The translations under genes were made by a program, and so were the position numbers. A DNA stretch of 64,000 bases from Trichoplax adhaerens (lineage: Eukaryota > Placozoa > Uniplacotomia > Trichoplacea > Trichoplacidae): assembly GCF_000150275.1 (NCBI RefSeq), contig NW_002060969.1:558943-622942 (forward strand), in the 5' to 3' direction. The notes beneath the pieces were generated by a model, which saw only the letters and a list, made by a program, of their open reading frames with translations, did no database searches and was not told the DNA's origin. The stretch's first letter is position 1; every line of letters begins with the position of its first letter. Shown in pieces: positions 26,803 to 40,123 of the stretch.

Positions 26803-29573
26803 CTGCAATAATTACAGGGGAATTGATCCTGTCGCTAATATAAATTCGCATGCACAGATACCTGTGTTAATGTAAAAATTAGCAAATCATCTAGCGCTGT
26901 ATAACCAACTGACTTATTTTTTTCTTCGCCAATTTGTTATGTTGCCGCTAAATATCAGTTATTAACTTCAGAATTTACACTACATATTAGCAGCGACTAT
27001 CTTATTATAATCAGTCATTGAAATCAGCCGAAAACCATTACTTTCATCACACTTGTAGAATATATGGGGCTCCTCAAATTTGAAGTAATCACTAAAGTTT
27101 GATATTTGATTTTAAAGTTAATACGTGATTAAAATTTGCATCTTACAAATCAATTAGAGAAAGACAGATTAATTACATGAGGATTTAGTTAAGTTGTAAT
27201 TAAGTTATATCGCTGAAGTTTGCTGAAGTTACGGTATTCTCACATCTGCATGCGTTTATAGCGAAATTGTATCATCGCTACGGTGTGATTAGCACTCAAG
27301 TGTTAAAGTATGGAGTATCTAGCCTTTACGGTGTAATTCTTGTCAGCTTAGCGCCGCATATTCCGTAGATATGCAAACGCTACACCCCGTTATATTACTT
27401 TTTTCTAGAGTAAAATGAATTACAGTAAACGAACGCCATAAGTTTTGCGCAAACCTCAACTGATTAAATACTAAATGAAATGATCACGATTTAATATTGC
27501 TATGAACTAAGGTTAATATACTGTAAACAAATTAACAAAGTAATTTCAGGCGGTTTAAATCCTTCCCAAATTAGATAGCAGTATTTAGTCGCTGCTTAGA
27601 TATTATGTAGACACCACTTGTATTTAATCCTATTCGATATCAAGTATAAGTTAACATACGTACGCATAATATATCACTAAGTAACAAATAGCTACGATAT
27701 GAAATGCTGAAAATGTCAACTTTTATTAACTACGCGTATATGTTTTCTAATTTAATTTCTGTACAATGTTTATTATGATTATTCCTGACGATAGACACGT
27801 ATATTACGGTATCTAAATCTAAATTGTAAGGCTATTTGTTATCTCAAGGGATGTCTTAAAAGCAAACAATCAATAAATTTACGGAACTGCAGCATGTGCA
27901 TTATTATGATATCATAAAACCATAACGTCTTGCAATATTTAATTATACACTGCTATTCAAAATTGACAATTTTGAATAGCAATGAATTATCTATCACATC
28001 CCATATTTGAGATACATACCGTATGGTACGGTACTACATTCGAAGCACCATTTGAATAGATTAATGAAAATGACATAGATTTATGAAGTATTTGATATTG
28101 TTGCCATGATAATGACACAGTATCGGTTGCTATTCCATTTGCTCACAAATATTTAATAATCATCGTAAGATTAAATCACAAGGACTTACACGCTCCCTCT
28201 GTACTATATATGCTTAAATTTCGATAAATGGAGAAAACATACTTGATTCTTATCTAAATTATACTTCTTTGGAATTGATATACTATAGCTACTTTGTATC
28301 GACGAGCAGATGACATCAAATTGTCCATTATTTGTGCATAGTAAAAATTTGAACAGGACGTCACCGATTATATTATATTAATTGCTTAGTTTATCTGCAT
28401 TTTCTTATTTTTGAATTGATGATTGTGTTAATTAGTAAGCTGGTAACGCTGCATGTACGTGCCTATTTTTCGCTCATTCCTAACTAGGGTTGATTCTATT
28501 CTTAGGAATAGCCGTAACATATATAGATAATATAATACGAGTTCATAACTCGCTGCTGATGCGAAAGACTTCTCAATATCAGGAGGGTAAGATTTACAAA
28601 GGAGTAATTGTCGCCTTGAATTAAATCATGAAATAGTCTTCATATAAAATACACTAAACTAGTAGGTAATTTACAATTGATGTGTGTAATTCATTTATTA
28701 TATCAGCTTACGAATATTTAAGTATTTAGTTGAATATAAAGATGCAGCTATGCATGAGTAATTGCGTATACGCGAATATTGCGGTCAGTATATATCAACG
28801 TACAGTACTATACATATAGTAAAATATAAATTAAACAAATACTATCAATGCCTATTATTTTATCCAGATTAGAACTTAAAAGATATTTCGTATTGGCTCA
28901 CATATAAGTCTCGATAATTTAACTCACGAAAGAAACAATAATACGATTACTTAAGACAGCTTAGAATAATTAATTAATTTATTTCATCTTGCGATAATAA
29001 AATGAATGAATGCCAAGTAATGGATGTATGAAGGTGTCAAAGAACGTTACATACGTATATATACAAATACTATATAAAATATAATATTAATGAATGAATT
29101 ACAGCTTAACTTTTGATTAGAATCTTAAGAATAAATGATATTAAATGAGCTGAAGTAGTCAGTTCCTGAAATAAACTACAGTACATTAGATGCGCATATA
29201 ACTTTATGATCAAACGCTTTTCATCATTGTACGATACGGTAGCTTATACATACGTATATGTTTATAATTAAAGGATTGAAATTATGCAATGGCGTATAGG
29301 TATACACTGCGCATGTTTCAGTATAATTTTCTAAGAGTATCGCAATTCGCAAGCATACAACTCAAAATGTACAGAACAACTTTTATTTTAAATTACAAAA
29401 TTGCCACTAAATCTACGAGAAATGGACTTCTTAAATACAGATATGCAACATCCAATTTAAAAATATATCAGTTCTACGACTGCTGAGTTATTACTACGTT
29501 ATATGAGCAGACATTTTAAGAAGTGTATAGGGAGTGAGTAGGATTTCATAGTAACATTGTCTCATAACTATGA
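26803..29573. other. Region without a confirmed gene
   Basis: AT-rich DNA that may hold upstream exons of the 26.6-26.8 kb exon. It contains the 14-bp inverted repeat at 27952-27980. The 65-codon plus frame at 29289-29486 has no recognisable content. Confidence 0.4.
27952..27980. repeat. Perfect 14-bp inverted repeat with 1-bp spacer
   Basis: GCTATTCAAAATTG, A, CAATTTTGAATAGC: a nearly perfect palindrome of 29 bp with no neighbouring repeat of the same sequence. Confidence 0.95.
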
Positions 29574-32500
29574 TTACGTTTTACTAATAATGGGGGAATC
29601 CCAGTACGCTGAACTTGTTCTCTTATTATACCGTGACCGCTTACGATTAAAAATCTTACCAAGATCCGGTGGGGAGACGACATTCGGGAAAATCTCATCC
29701 GGATTAGATACATTTGATAAGCATTGTTTCTTCAGAGCTATCTTTAAATTTGGGGTTTTAGCCCAGAGCGGTATAGGTTTGCGAGGCGAATCTTCGTCGT
29801 CTGTTGAATCATCACTGTTCAAGTTGCTAATGTCATATGTTGATAAAACTTTCTTTTTTAAAATATTCTTAAATTCTTTGTTGTCATAAATAGAATTTCC
29901 AACACTATCTTGGGTTCTATTACTTTCTTTCAAAACTCCCATAATAGCAGGTGAAATTACAGTTTTAACTTTTTCAGTTTCAGTGTTATTTAACTTTGTC
30001 TTAGACGGAGGTGTTTTAAAGGTGGATACGTTTTCATCATTGAAGAATGCATTAAGAATTTCCTTCTTTTCACTTAAAGTGCCTTTAATAGAATTATTCT
30101 TATCTGATGAACTTTCACTGTAAATAACTGGTTCAGTATTGCCTCTATGGCAAGCATTACCGCTATCCTTAGCTTTTAGAATTTTTTCTCTATAAGTCAA
30201 TGTAAGATCAACAATATTCATACTATTAATTTAATCTAAAAATTATCACTAAAATGCAAATGTCAAGGACATTGTTTAATACTAGCTAGAATTGCTTACA
30301 ATTCGGCTTTTTCTTGCTTGAGTTTCATGATCATTTTTTGCTGTTGCTGTTGCATATGTCTTTGCTTTTCTTGAAATAAAGACCGCTGAAGACTGGTAGT
30401 CTCTCTCAGCTGCTGATAATTGTCTGTAATTTCGCTCATAGGTTGAGCAGGAGCAGCTTTAAAGTGATTTACATTAATCTCCTTTGCTGCACTTAGAGCT
30501 TCTATTCCATGAGCAAGGTCACTTTCCTTATCCTCAGTACGAACGCTTGTAGCGTCAACTTTCACTTGTTCCATGGGTGTTAAACAGCCAGCGTTCTTAT
30601 TCTTGTCTAGTTGATTCGACTTTTTTAAAGTAGTTTTCACAGCTCCTCGAGTAGATTGTTTCATCGGAACTTCTGTGGGCTTCTTCGGTAAATCCTTGCT
30701 AGTTTGCTTGGTTTTAATCTCATTTACACCTTTAGTCTTTGCTACTTTGCTAGTCTTTCGTTCGATTTTTTTATCATTCTGCGTTTTTTGCGTCAGTTTC
30801 TGCATTAATTGACGATTTCTTTCTTTCTCAGCTTTTGCTTTCGCAGCACGATGTTCAGCAACACGTCGCTCCTTTTCTTCCCGTTTACTACAACGGATAC
30901 AGGTTGGTTGATAATTAATAAGCTGATGTATTACATTAAAATAAGATTTTTACATCTCAAACCGTTTCATATCTTCCATCTTAATTCTTCTTTGTTCCTC
31001 AATTCTCTGCTTTCTCTCTTGAGATAAGGCAGCCTTAGCTTTAATAGCAGTCTCGAGTTCTTTCTTTTTTTCCTTGGTATAATTACAATTTAAAGTATTA
31101 TGTTTGGAAATTTGACGGACATCCAGAACAAAATGTTACAAAATCAATCACAAATGCCAGTAAATACCTCTCTTTGATGCATGACAACAGTTTTCTTTTT
31201 CAGAAAAGATGTAACTCCGGAAGCAATATTATTTGGAGTTTTGCATAAAGATGCTAGCTGCTAGAAGACAGAAGTATATACACATAGGTATATTTCTTTG
31301 TAAATTTCTTCAACACCCTAACATGGTATCACAACTTAACGCCACTTACTGAGATAGGAGATGCGATGGAACTGGTGTTAACGACGGCTGATACCGTTCC
31401 CTTTTGAACTTTAAATGTAGTTGGAGTAATATTTTTCGTTTTAACAAATTTCGGTGTACTTAATTCAATCTCATTGTCTATAGCATCTTCAAAAGCTACA
31501 GAAAACCTATTTGGCGGTGTAACATAGCAGTCTTTAGTTTCCTTTACATCTTCTAAATCTGAGTCCTTCTCCGCTTTGGGTCTGCAAGGGTAATGTGGAT
31601 ATGTAAGGAAGAATGAATATCACGATACTATAGATAACAAGTACATGAATGACAGACTGCTCATTGTTACGCACCTTTTCGCCTTTACAACATCATCTTC
31701 ATCTTTCCAAATTTTACCATCTATTAATAGTTTAAAGTTGAAGAAAACATGTTAAGATGACCGATTTTTTTTTTAAAATGTCAAGATTTACATACTATGT
31801 TTCCTTTTCTTGTCCTCCGAATTAAGTTCGTTCATATCTATGGGAGCAATATCACAGGGATCAGAAGCGTTGCCTTTTCGACCTGTTTTGGTGCCTAGTA
31901 AAGCTCTTGTTCCAGAAATATTTGAACATATATTATCACATTCAGGATCTTTGTTTATGTCAGCGTTTATAGGGCTACCATAGATAACATACAAAAATGA
32001 TTTAAGAATAAGTTCTTATTTATGTGACTTATTTGCTTAGTCGATAAATAAAAAGTAGAATCACTCATCTAAGATCTCTTATAACCGCAATACGCATGTA
32101 AGATTTCGAAGATTCGAAATAGATATGACTACACGTAATGTTAGCATGTTCACTCTTCAAATCAAGGCCTACCTTTCTATTTGCTCCGTTTGAGTGATAT
32201 TAACTGGTGTGTTTACAAATTCCACTGATGTTTCTTCTATGAAATGTAGCCGCTCGTGAAAGTAAGTATTACTATTCATCTAGTTTACTAGTATAATAGA
32301 GGTAGAAATATAAATTCCCACGTACCGGAAATTTTTCTCCTAACATTGGATGATGTTAACCTTCCCTTAGGTGTGTCATATAAATCACCATCATCTATAC
32401 CACTTCTGTAGTAGAGAAGTTATCGTCAAACTTCATACACATAAATTAAACAGAAAGAAAAAAATCATTCATCGATTACCTTTCGTTTGTTAACGAAATG

Positions 32501-34542
32501 ACGACATCATTATTTGAGGAGCTTTTTGATAAATTTGCTATAAATTAAGGAAGATCAAAAAGAAAGAATTTAATACATGAAATGGTATGATACGACCCGT
32601 TATCATTAGTAAATAAGGATAACGAATCTGTCAATTTTCATCAATGACTTGATGAAAAGTATAACCATTACCTGATTGTTCACCAGCTATGCTCATGGGA
32701 GTGCGCGTTTCAGTAATACAGTCTTGAGTATCACCGTTATACGAAATATTACGGTCTTTTACAACATCCGTAGAAATTCTTAAGTCGCCGGAAGTGCCAT
32801 TTATATTACAATTATTTCTGCTATTACAAGGGTCTTGATCCTTCATTACCGAAGGTGTTTCATTTATTTTTAAAGATGAAGCAGAACTAAAGCTGGCATT
32901 TGTATCTTTGGGACTTTCTTCGAGAATATTCGTGTCCGTTTCTAAAATCGATGAGTGTTCATTTTCTACGATGATTTCATTACCTTCTTCCTGTGATTCT
33001 TCATCGTTTATCGATTCAGATCCGCAATTGGAAACCTTTTCGTTTTTTGATAGCGGCTCAGTATTTACCATTGGTTCATACGTATTGAAAGTGACCGTAT
33101 CTGTGGTTAGATTTACATCCCTTTCATTTGCTTCTGCTGTAATGCCCTCTATAACGGTTAGCGTTTCTTGCAAAGAAACGTGAACATCTTCGTTCATCCC
33201 TAAAATTAAATCATTATCATTATTGATATTAGTATCTCGAGAGGCTGCATCTAAGAAACGGTTCAACGAAGAATCTACAATCGTAGTCCTGCTTGGAGTT
33301 GAGATAGTACGAGACGATAATAAATTCATCGTATTTTTTTCCCCTGAGACTGATTCGGCGCTAACTGGTAACTTAATGAAACTATTCATGATTTCATTAG
33401 CGATAGGATGCGGTGAAACAGCACTCATGGTAGATAAATTTTCCGCGCAATTGCTATTCTGCTTCCCTGTCGTTGTTATAAGCCCTGCTTTCCCAAAGTC
33501 AAATGCAGTTATATCCTCTGATACACTGGTTTCGGTATTCAGATTCATATTGTTCATTGTAGGGGTCAAGGGTATCACAATTTCTTTGCAATCACTTCCT
33601 ATACTAGTATTTTTCAATTTATTTGCGGATTGTGGTGTGCTGGATGATATACTACAAATATTCTCTGTGCAGGAGCTATCATCGTATTTCATTTTAGCCG
33701 CCATCCTTCTGGTTATTCTAACATTCTGCGTAACTTTTGCCTCAGGGCATTGTTTCTGATTGTTCTTTCTCTTGTTTTTTTTCCTCTCATCTTGGTGAGG
33801 GATATTATTCGTATTCATATTTTGGGTAACTTTATGCCGCCCTCTCTTAACGGGGGATTCTTGTAAAGTTTCATTCTCTTCCTTATCTTCGCTGATCGTA
33901 TACTCGGAAACATCTAGCTGAAAATACGTTTTCTTGCTGATTTCCTGGCGCTTCCTCTTCATTGAAGGTGTTTTTGGAAGCAATGCTGCTCCGGAGACAC
34001 TATAATGATAGAAATTATTATGTAATTCTTACAGGCTTTCAAATATAAGTAATGATGCTGCATACACTACGTAGATTGCGTTGATTCCCGTTCGAAAGAA
34101 CAGTTGCTCTCTTAGCTGAGTGAGGCTGCATCGTATGTCGGATAAAATTTATTAATGTCATTTAAGTTAAGCAAAATATACTCGTATATTAACTTAAAGT
34201 GCGTGCTTCAAAATACTGTAAAGTAAATGCAACTGCGTACGGGACACGGAACACTACACGGTACTGTACTGTATACAGTACCTTGATTGTATCCAGTATA
34301 AAGCTAATGATTACTATAAGTAAGACACGATCACAAACTGTAGCGGCACCGTATATAGTAAAATTATCTTATGGAAGTACTTACTTCTGCTTTTTGTCTT
34401 GAGCTACTTCCAACAGCGTCTCTTCTAGCCAGGTAAGATTTTCTTGATATACTTCTTTATAGAATTTATCTATGGAATCGGTTGTTTGGCTATAATACCT
34501 TTGGGCCAAATTTATTAATTGACGAGGGAAATAATCGTTCAT
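29574..34542 (-). CDS. INCENP: INCENP, inner centromere protein (chromosomal passenger complex scaffold)
   Basis: Scaffold that targets and activates Aurora B kinase with survivin and borealin. Twelve exons: 34385-34542, 32672-33999, 32480-32537, 32326-32405, 32173-32236, 31796-31974, 31675-31720, 31350-31581, 31168-31257, 30954-31072, 30300-30887, 29574-30222; phases close to about 1196 residues (human 918). Exon 1 carries the N-terminal helix that binds survivin/borealin (FYKEVYQENLTWLEETLLEV). Exon 2 is a 443-residue low-complexity, Ser/Asn-rich linker opening with a basic stretch (TPSMKRKRQEISKKTYFQLD). Exons 10-11 are a Lys/Glu/Arg-rich single-helix/coiled-coil region (KERRVAEHRAAKAKAEKE). 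The last exon has the Aurora-binding IN-box: DDSTDDEDSPRKPIPLWAKT ... FNRKRSRYNKRTSSAYWDSP, including the TSS motif phosphorylated by Aurora B. Confidence 0.95.
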
Positions 34543-37260
34543 TCTGTACTTGTGCAGTTGACAATTGTTGATTGTAAATGATGTAAAATATACTTTGTCA
34601 TGCAATATTGTTGCTTAGATATGTTAACCAAAAATTGACAGCACAATATACCGGATGCCAAGATATCGAAGATACTGTAGTACCGGCTCACCACTAAACG
34701 AATGAATTGTGATGACGAAGCCAAGCTGGTGTGGTAACCACCTGATTGTATTGTACCGTTACGATTTTCCAATAAAATTTAAAATTTAAAATCCCGTTTT
34801 GTGTCCAAGTTGTTACTATTTGTAAGACAGTAAAAACATCGTTAAGTTTAATTCACTTTCCAAATTACTGTATTTGTTTTACTGTTAATATACTAAAAAT
34901 TTTGGCAAGGAAAAATAAAAATACGTTGCGACGATTGTGAAAATTATGCTACTAAAGCGACTTTAATACTGTAAATTCTGAATGATTTCCTTCAGTGCAG
35001 TAATCTGATCGTACGATCTTTGCTGCGAGCTGACTCTACACCGTAAATACTTGATTATTCCACAAAGTCTTGATAAGGTTAATGAAAGATCGATGCAGAG
35101 CTTAGAACTACTATAAAGAAATTCCAGAGATGTACAGTACTAACGATCTGTTCATTATCTTTATCTCGTTTTAAAAAGAAAACTTATTTAAGTTACTAAC
35201 TGGTATGGGTTTGTACTAACCGTAATAATTTATACTTTTATTATTTTACGCGCTGCTTGACAGTGCTTCCAGGTCCCAATTAACTTAAGAAGGATGATTC
35301 GGTACTGTGCTGTATCTTAGTATGCTTTTGCTAATAGCCAAGCCGTAGTTGCGGATACTGTAGAGTACTGTACTGTACTGTACAGTACTGTGTGTATGCA
35401 GCCGATGGTAGGATTGAAATTTGAGACCTTCAAAAAAATGAGATCTGAACGTTACAATTTTATTTGTACACCACAGTATTGTAGTAGTACTGTACAGTAC
35501 TATACTCAGTATACTGTACTGTACAGTACAGTACAGTACTGTACATGCAATCAGTCAGTAATGTCATAGTACTGTACACTATATCATACTGTATGATTCG
35601 TGATTATGACGTTTTTATTGTAATTTTGTACTTTAATCGTGGCCATTGATATATAAATTAATTATAAATTAAATAAAACAAAATTTAAAATAAAATTTAT
35701 TTGTAAATGATCTGTACTGTACAGTACATGTACGTACAGTAGATAACAAAAATCAAAATAATACAATAAAGATTTCTTACGGTTGAATTTTAGCATTTAC
35801 CTAATACTGTACTGCAAATGCAAGTAGTAAATAAATACGAGTATACAGTACTGTACAGTATAATTTGTAATTGCCAATGCACATGACTAACGACCTTATG
35901 CTGTACACTGTACAGTACAGTACTGTACTTTTACTGTGGTGTACTGTACGTACAGTATGCAGTATAAATTTGTATCTGCAGTGTGGTGTACTGTATTTTA
36001 CTGTACTGAAACGGGTACAATGTTACTGTTAACTACTGTACTGTACACTATTCAATATTTTTAAGTTTTACTGTACTGTACTATACTGTACTTTCTTTTT
36101 TTATTTATACTGTAGACTGACAGTTTTTATTAAATTTTAAATCATGTTCATATTCGCCATGTCCAATCATTGTACAGAGATCATTGACGTCACCAAGCTA
36201 TTATTCGCGTAAAACGGATCTCATATGAACGTTGCACAATTGTACAAGAGAAGACCTGGACTGATCACTCTTGGACAGACGGACACTTTTGGTCTCATCT
36301 CGTCAAAATATTGTGCCAAACACCTCGCTATGACATTACTTTAGTATGGAGACAGACGATCGATTTTAAATGCACCCATTTTTTCCAAATTAAGTAATAT
36401 TACTGTACTGTACAGTACAGGGCGTTCGGAATGTGTTGCAACGAAATCCATACAAATTTCTGTAAATTGTTGCGTATATTTCCGATTTTTTTTTTTTTTA
36501 TAAGAAAGCCTATGAGTTGAACGGTATGGATATGAGAGGCATGTCGTACTCGCGCGCGCAGTCGTAACGCAAATGTTCATCAAAGTTAAATGTTTAATTC
36601 ACTATTTCCAGTGAATCTTGTTATTATCTATTAATAAGTTCTGCTTGGAAACAGTTATATAAAATCGTAGATGTTATTTAATCTAAGTTAGTACCAGTGA
36701 TTTAGAAAATGGGACACGGAAGGTCCGTACTAAGTAACCATTTTTCGATACTTACGGAATCATTCGGTAAGAATAGTCTATCTGCCTGAGGGAGTTGATC
36801 ATTCCAGGCCTTCTTCCAGTACTGTACACTGTACAGTACAGTACCACAGTACTCACAGCCGAATAACTTACAGTACTGTACTGTACTGTTCAGTGCATTG
36901 ATTTGATGCTTTAGCCAATGTACTGTACCGTACAGTATACTTTTTTGTTGGTTCTCTTATTTTCTCAGTATTTGCTATGTATGTTTTTGTTATGTTTATA
37001 GAAACTCAAACTAATTTTATTTTGGATCAATTCGATTGGACTTATTTCTTTCTTACTGTTAGTTTTTTTTATTGATTATCTGGATCAATACAGTATTGTA
37101 CAGTACTGTACTGTACAGTCCTGTACTGTACACTGTGCAGTACAGTACTGTACAGTACTGTATCGTACAGTATCACCATTAATATACAGTATGTACAGTA
37201 CAGTATGACTGACTACGGTACCGCTGTCATCAAATTCATGAGTGTACAGTACAGTACATT
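34256..37260. repeat. Clustered GTACW pentamer arrays between INCENP and TMEM138
   Basis: At least ten runs of GTACT/GTACA units, e.g. near 34262, 35360-35392, 35488-35545, 35712, 35848, 35905-35960, 36003-36100, 36400-36420, 36815-36845, 36870-36945 and 37095-37255. Each run is nearly its own reverse complement and contains a GTAC (RsaI) site every 5 bp. The intervening DNA is unique and AT-rich. The stretch lies mostly upstream of the INCENP start codon; one short run (34256-34280) sits in INCENP intron 1. Confidence 0.9.
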
Positions 37261-37494
37261 ACGTCTGACCATAGTGATCCCATTCCCAATCAACTGCCGA
37301 CTTCACGAAATGTGTTTTACGTAAAAAACGAATATACTGTATAATAACAATCTAATAATGTTGGTATCTAGATATCGCGCAATAATCTACAGCCAGTTCG
37401 TCTTGTTACTTATTGATCTCTTCATCAATGCTTTTGGATCACTTCTTAGCGATCGAGATGTCATCCTACTCGTTATTTATATGTAAGTATCATA

Positions 37495-37622
37495 CGTACA
37501 GTACTGTACTGTACTTTAAATCTATACAGTACTGTATATACAATAGTTATATTACCTATACACTATACTGTACTGTATATGTTATACTGTACTGTATACA
37601 GTATAATATATATATATATATA
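37495..37622. repeat. GTACW pentamer runs plus (TA)n upstream of the TMEM138 exons
   Basis: GTACAGTACTGTACTGTAC and related units at 37496-37600, followed by TATATATATATATA at 37608-37622. Confidence 0.85.
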
Positions 37623-38019
37623 TTAACGGAATGAGAAAAAGTTCATCAGATATTGCAGATCTCTACTATACAATACTGTAAATTATTGTTATTAAATTTT
37701 ACCAATTAATTAATTAATTTACTATTGCTACTACACTATGCCAGGAACTTCTAAATTCTGAGAGAAAATTTTATTAGAAGTCCATGACCATGCCCTGACT
37801 GTGCAATATACAGTACTACCATGGAACTGCTAGATATATGGAGCATCTAGTAGTCCATGGTACTACCGTACGTCATGAACACTAATCATACAATATTTTT
37901 TGATTGATACTTGATTTCTAATTGAACGTTATTTTATATCAGGAGTACTTATATTTCTGTATAGTAGTCACAGCATAATTAATTAATTTTTGATAAAATT
38001 CGGGTTTCATATCTTAGCC

Positions 38020-38048
38020 GGAAAGAGTTGTATTACACAACTCTTTCC
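38020..38048. repeat. Perfect 12-bp stem hairpin
   Basis: GGAAAGAGTTGT, loop ATTAC, ACAACTCTTTCC. It sits about 290 bp before the first placed TMEM138 exon. Confidence 0.95.
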
Positions 38049-38333
38049 ACTCAACTTGTGTAGTTGTGGCATGTGGCCTCCTGATGATCGTCATTATTTG
38101 AATCATACATTCGCACTGTGCTAGATAAATGTCGAGGAGGACAAGCCTAACGGTAGAAGTTTAGTTTTATTACACATTATAAGCTTCAGTGGCACCGCAA
38201 AAGCGCTAGAATTGCAGAATCCGAAAATCAAATATTGAAAATTTGCAGATATCATTTAAAAAAGTGTGGCAATGGTGCAATCTACCTACAGCCTTATCCC
38301 TTAATTGCTTCTTTATATCTTAAACCTATGTAG

Positions 38334-38929
38334 AGTCCAGCTCCTGTGCCTGGTATTCAACTTAATTGTTATATTCCTGGTCTTCTTTAATACTTACGTT
38401 TTTCAAGCTGGCCTTATGAATCTGTTGGTTAGAAAATTTCGGATGGCCATTTGTATTAATGTGATTTATGCTTTGATCTCTGTGGGTATTCACGTATGGA
38501 CATTGGTAGGTTTAAATTAATTTCATTAATTAACTATTGAATTGCGCATCAGTTTAATCTTGTTAAAAAGTTATTGTAGCTATTTGATAAAACCGCTAAA
38601 GTTGAGCGTGTGGGTGTACACTATTTTAAACACTTTGTTTCTCAAGATAAAGGTGTGGGGCCAAGGCTCAAGTACATACATTTGGGAACCTGGTTACCAG
38701 GCGCTGTATGTAGTCCACAGAGTTGGTAAGCCTTTAAGATGATACCCTCATGAGTATTGGATGCTATACTATACCAGTAATCTTTAAGTAATAGTTAATT
38801 TATCATTTTTCGTTTTTAGCTTCTGTATTTTATTACTACTTCTACAAGAGAATGGCGTTAAAACTAGGAGATCCGAGGTACTACAAAGATTCGGAATGGT
38901 TGCGAAAGGAGTATGCTCGATCTCACTAA
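38334..38929 (+). CDS. TMEM138: TMEM138 (ciliary transmembrane protein), last three exons
   Basis: Small four-pass membrane protein of the ciliary transition zone and vesicle traffic (mutated in human Joubert syndrome). Exons 38334-38505, 38647-38725 and 38820-38929 join in phase. The protein reads [104 protein letters not shown], closely matching vertebrate TMEM138 (FFNTFVFQAGLVNLL, YKRTAVRLGDPHFYQDS, LWLRKEF). About 40 N-terminal residues are missing. A possible first exon is MSSYSLFI at 37459-37483 before a GTAAGT donor; I could not find the linking exon. Confidence 0.9.
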
Positions 38930-38999
38930 TTTATAATTTTATAACTAAATTAATTAACTACACTTATAATCCATCTTGTTTCATATTTTGTACATATAG

Positions 39000-40123
39000 T
39001 AGTGCTTGATATAATGTTACTTGTACTATATTTAATATATATATATATACGTAAATCCGCACTCTTACCGTGTGAAGACTTCGGACGATTCTTGCTAATT
39101 CTAAAATAATTGAGACTGATATCTCTGGATAATAAATATCAGATTTTATAATTATATAATGTTACGTAAAAATAGTGAAAAATCTGTAATATCGGTCCAC
39201 ATTAACTAGCACGCAACATATAATTATCTACCGATAATTTTCATAGGCGAATTGTACGGACATCCATGCGGTAGCTTATCATATCGAATGCTATAAAAGT
39301 GAAAATGACGCAGCTTTCACTGCTTCTATGAGCTCAGTGCAGGCCGTACAGCAGAATACACCTGTCGTACGTTAGGAAAGATAGCAATATTTCTAGAGGA
39401 ACTCACTAATTTATTAAATAGATATTAGTCAGAAATTATCGTTGGACTTATTGTAAGATCAAGAAATGCATTGCCTAAAGGTTAAATTTAGAGTAATTGA
39501 ATGCGTGTCCGTCCTTTTAGCAAGTTTCAATAATGTGTCTATCCTGGATTACATAAGTACACCCATTCACGGTTCGATTTCGACTTAAATCCATCAAGTG
39601 TTAGTAGAATCGACTCCCAAGTCGAATTGATCCAGGCGTATACATAAGAAGCTGTACAATGTACACTTTTCTGTCTCTGATTTGGAAGTAGAGTTTCACG
39701 ATGCTGTAAATTGTTGCGCGATAAACAGTATGGTAAGATACTCGTATATGATGACACATTTATTTATATGACAGAATTAGCTGCAAACAAAACGAATGAA
39801 TTGGAAAAACTAACGATGTTCGCAATAAGTATCGTTTTTGTTGTATTACGTAGAAGAGCGACGAGATAACCATGACACCTTTAGCACTAGCAAGCCTTTT
39901 TACCACATTGAAATCCTTCGTGATTTCGAAAATTAGATATAATAGAATTACATAGTATGAAATGTATACATAAAGAATATTGAACAGTTTCCGGCCTTTT
40001 GCAATGTTCAGTACTACACTATATCGAAAAGGATAGCTGCATGTATTTACTGCTGCTCATAAATTAGATTAATATAACAGGATAACTATTACTTTATAGA
40101 AAGGAATTAACGCTATTAATTCG
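39000..40123. other. Intergenic, no gene seen
   Basis: AT-rich DNA between convergent TMEM138 (+) and SSBP1 (-), including a short TA run at 39035-39050. Confidence 0.5.

Noticed and set aside
33223..33759. 178-codon plus-strand frame opposite INCENP exon 2
   Set aside because: Antisense shadow of a long low-complexity coding exon.
36341..36583. 80-codon minus-strand frame in the pentamer region
   Set aside because: No family recognised, no splice context; crosses a homopolymer and repeat DNA.
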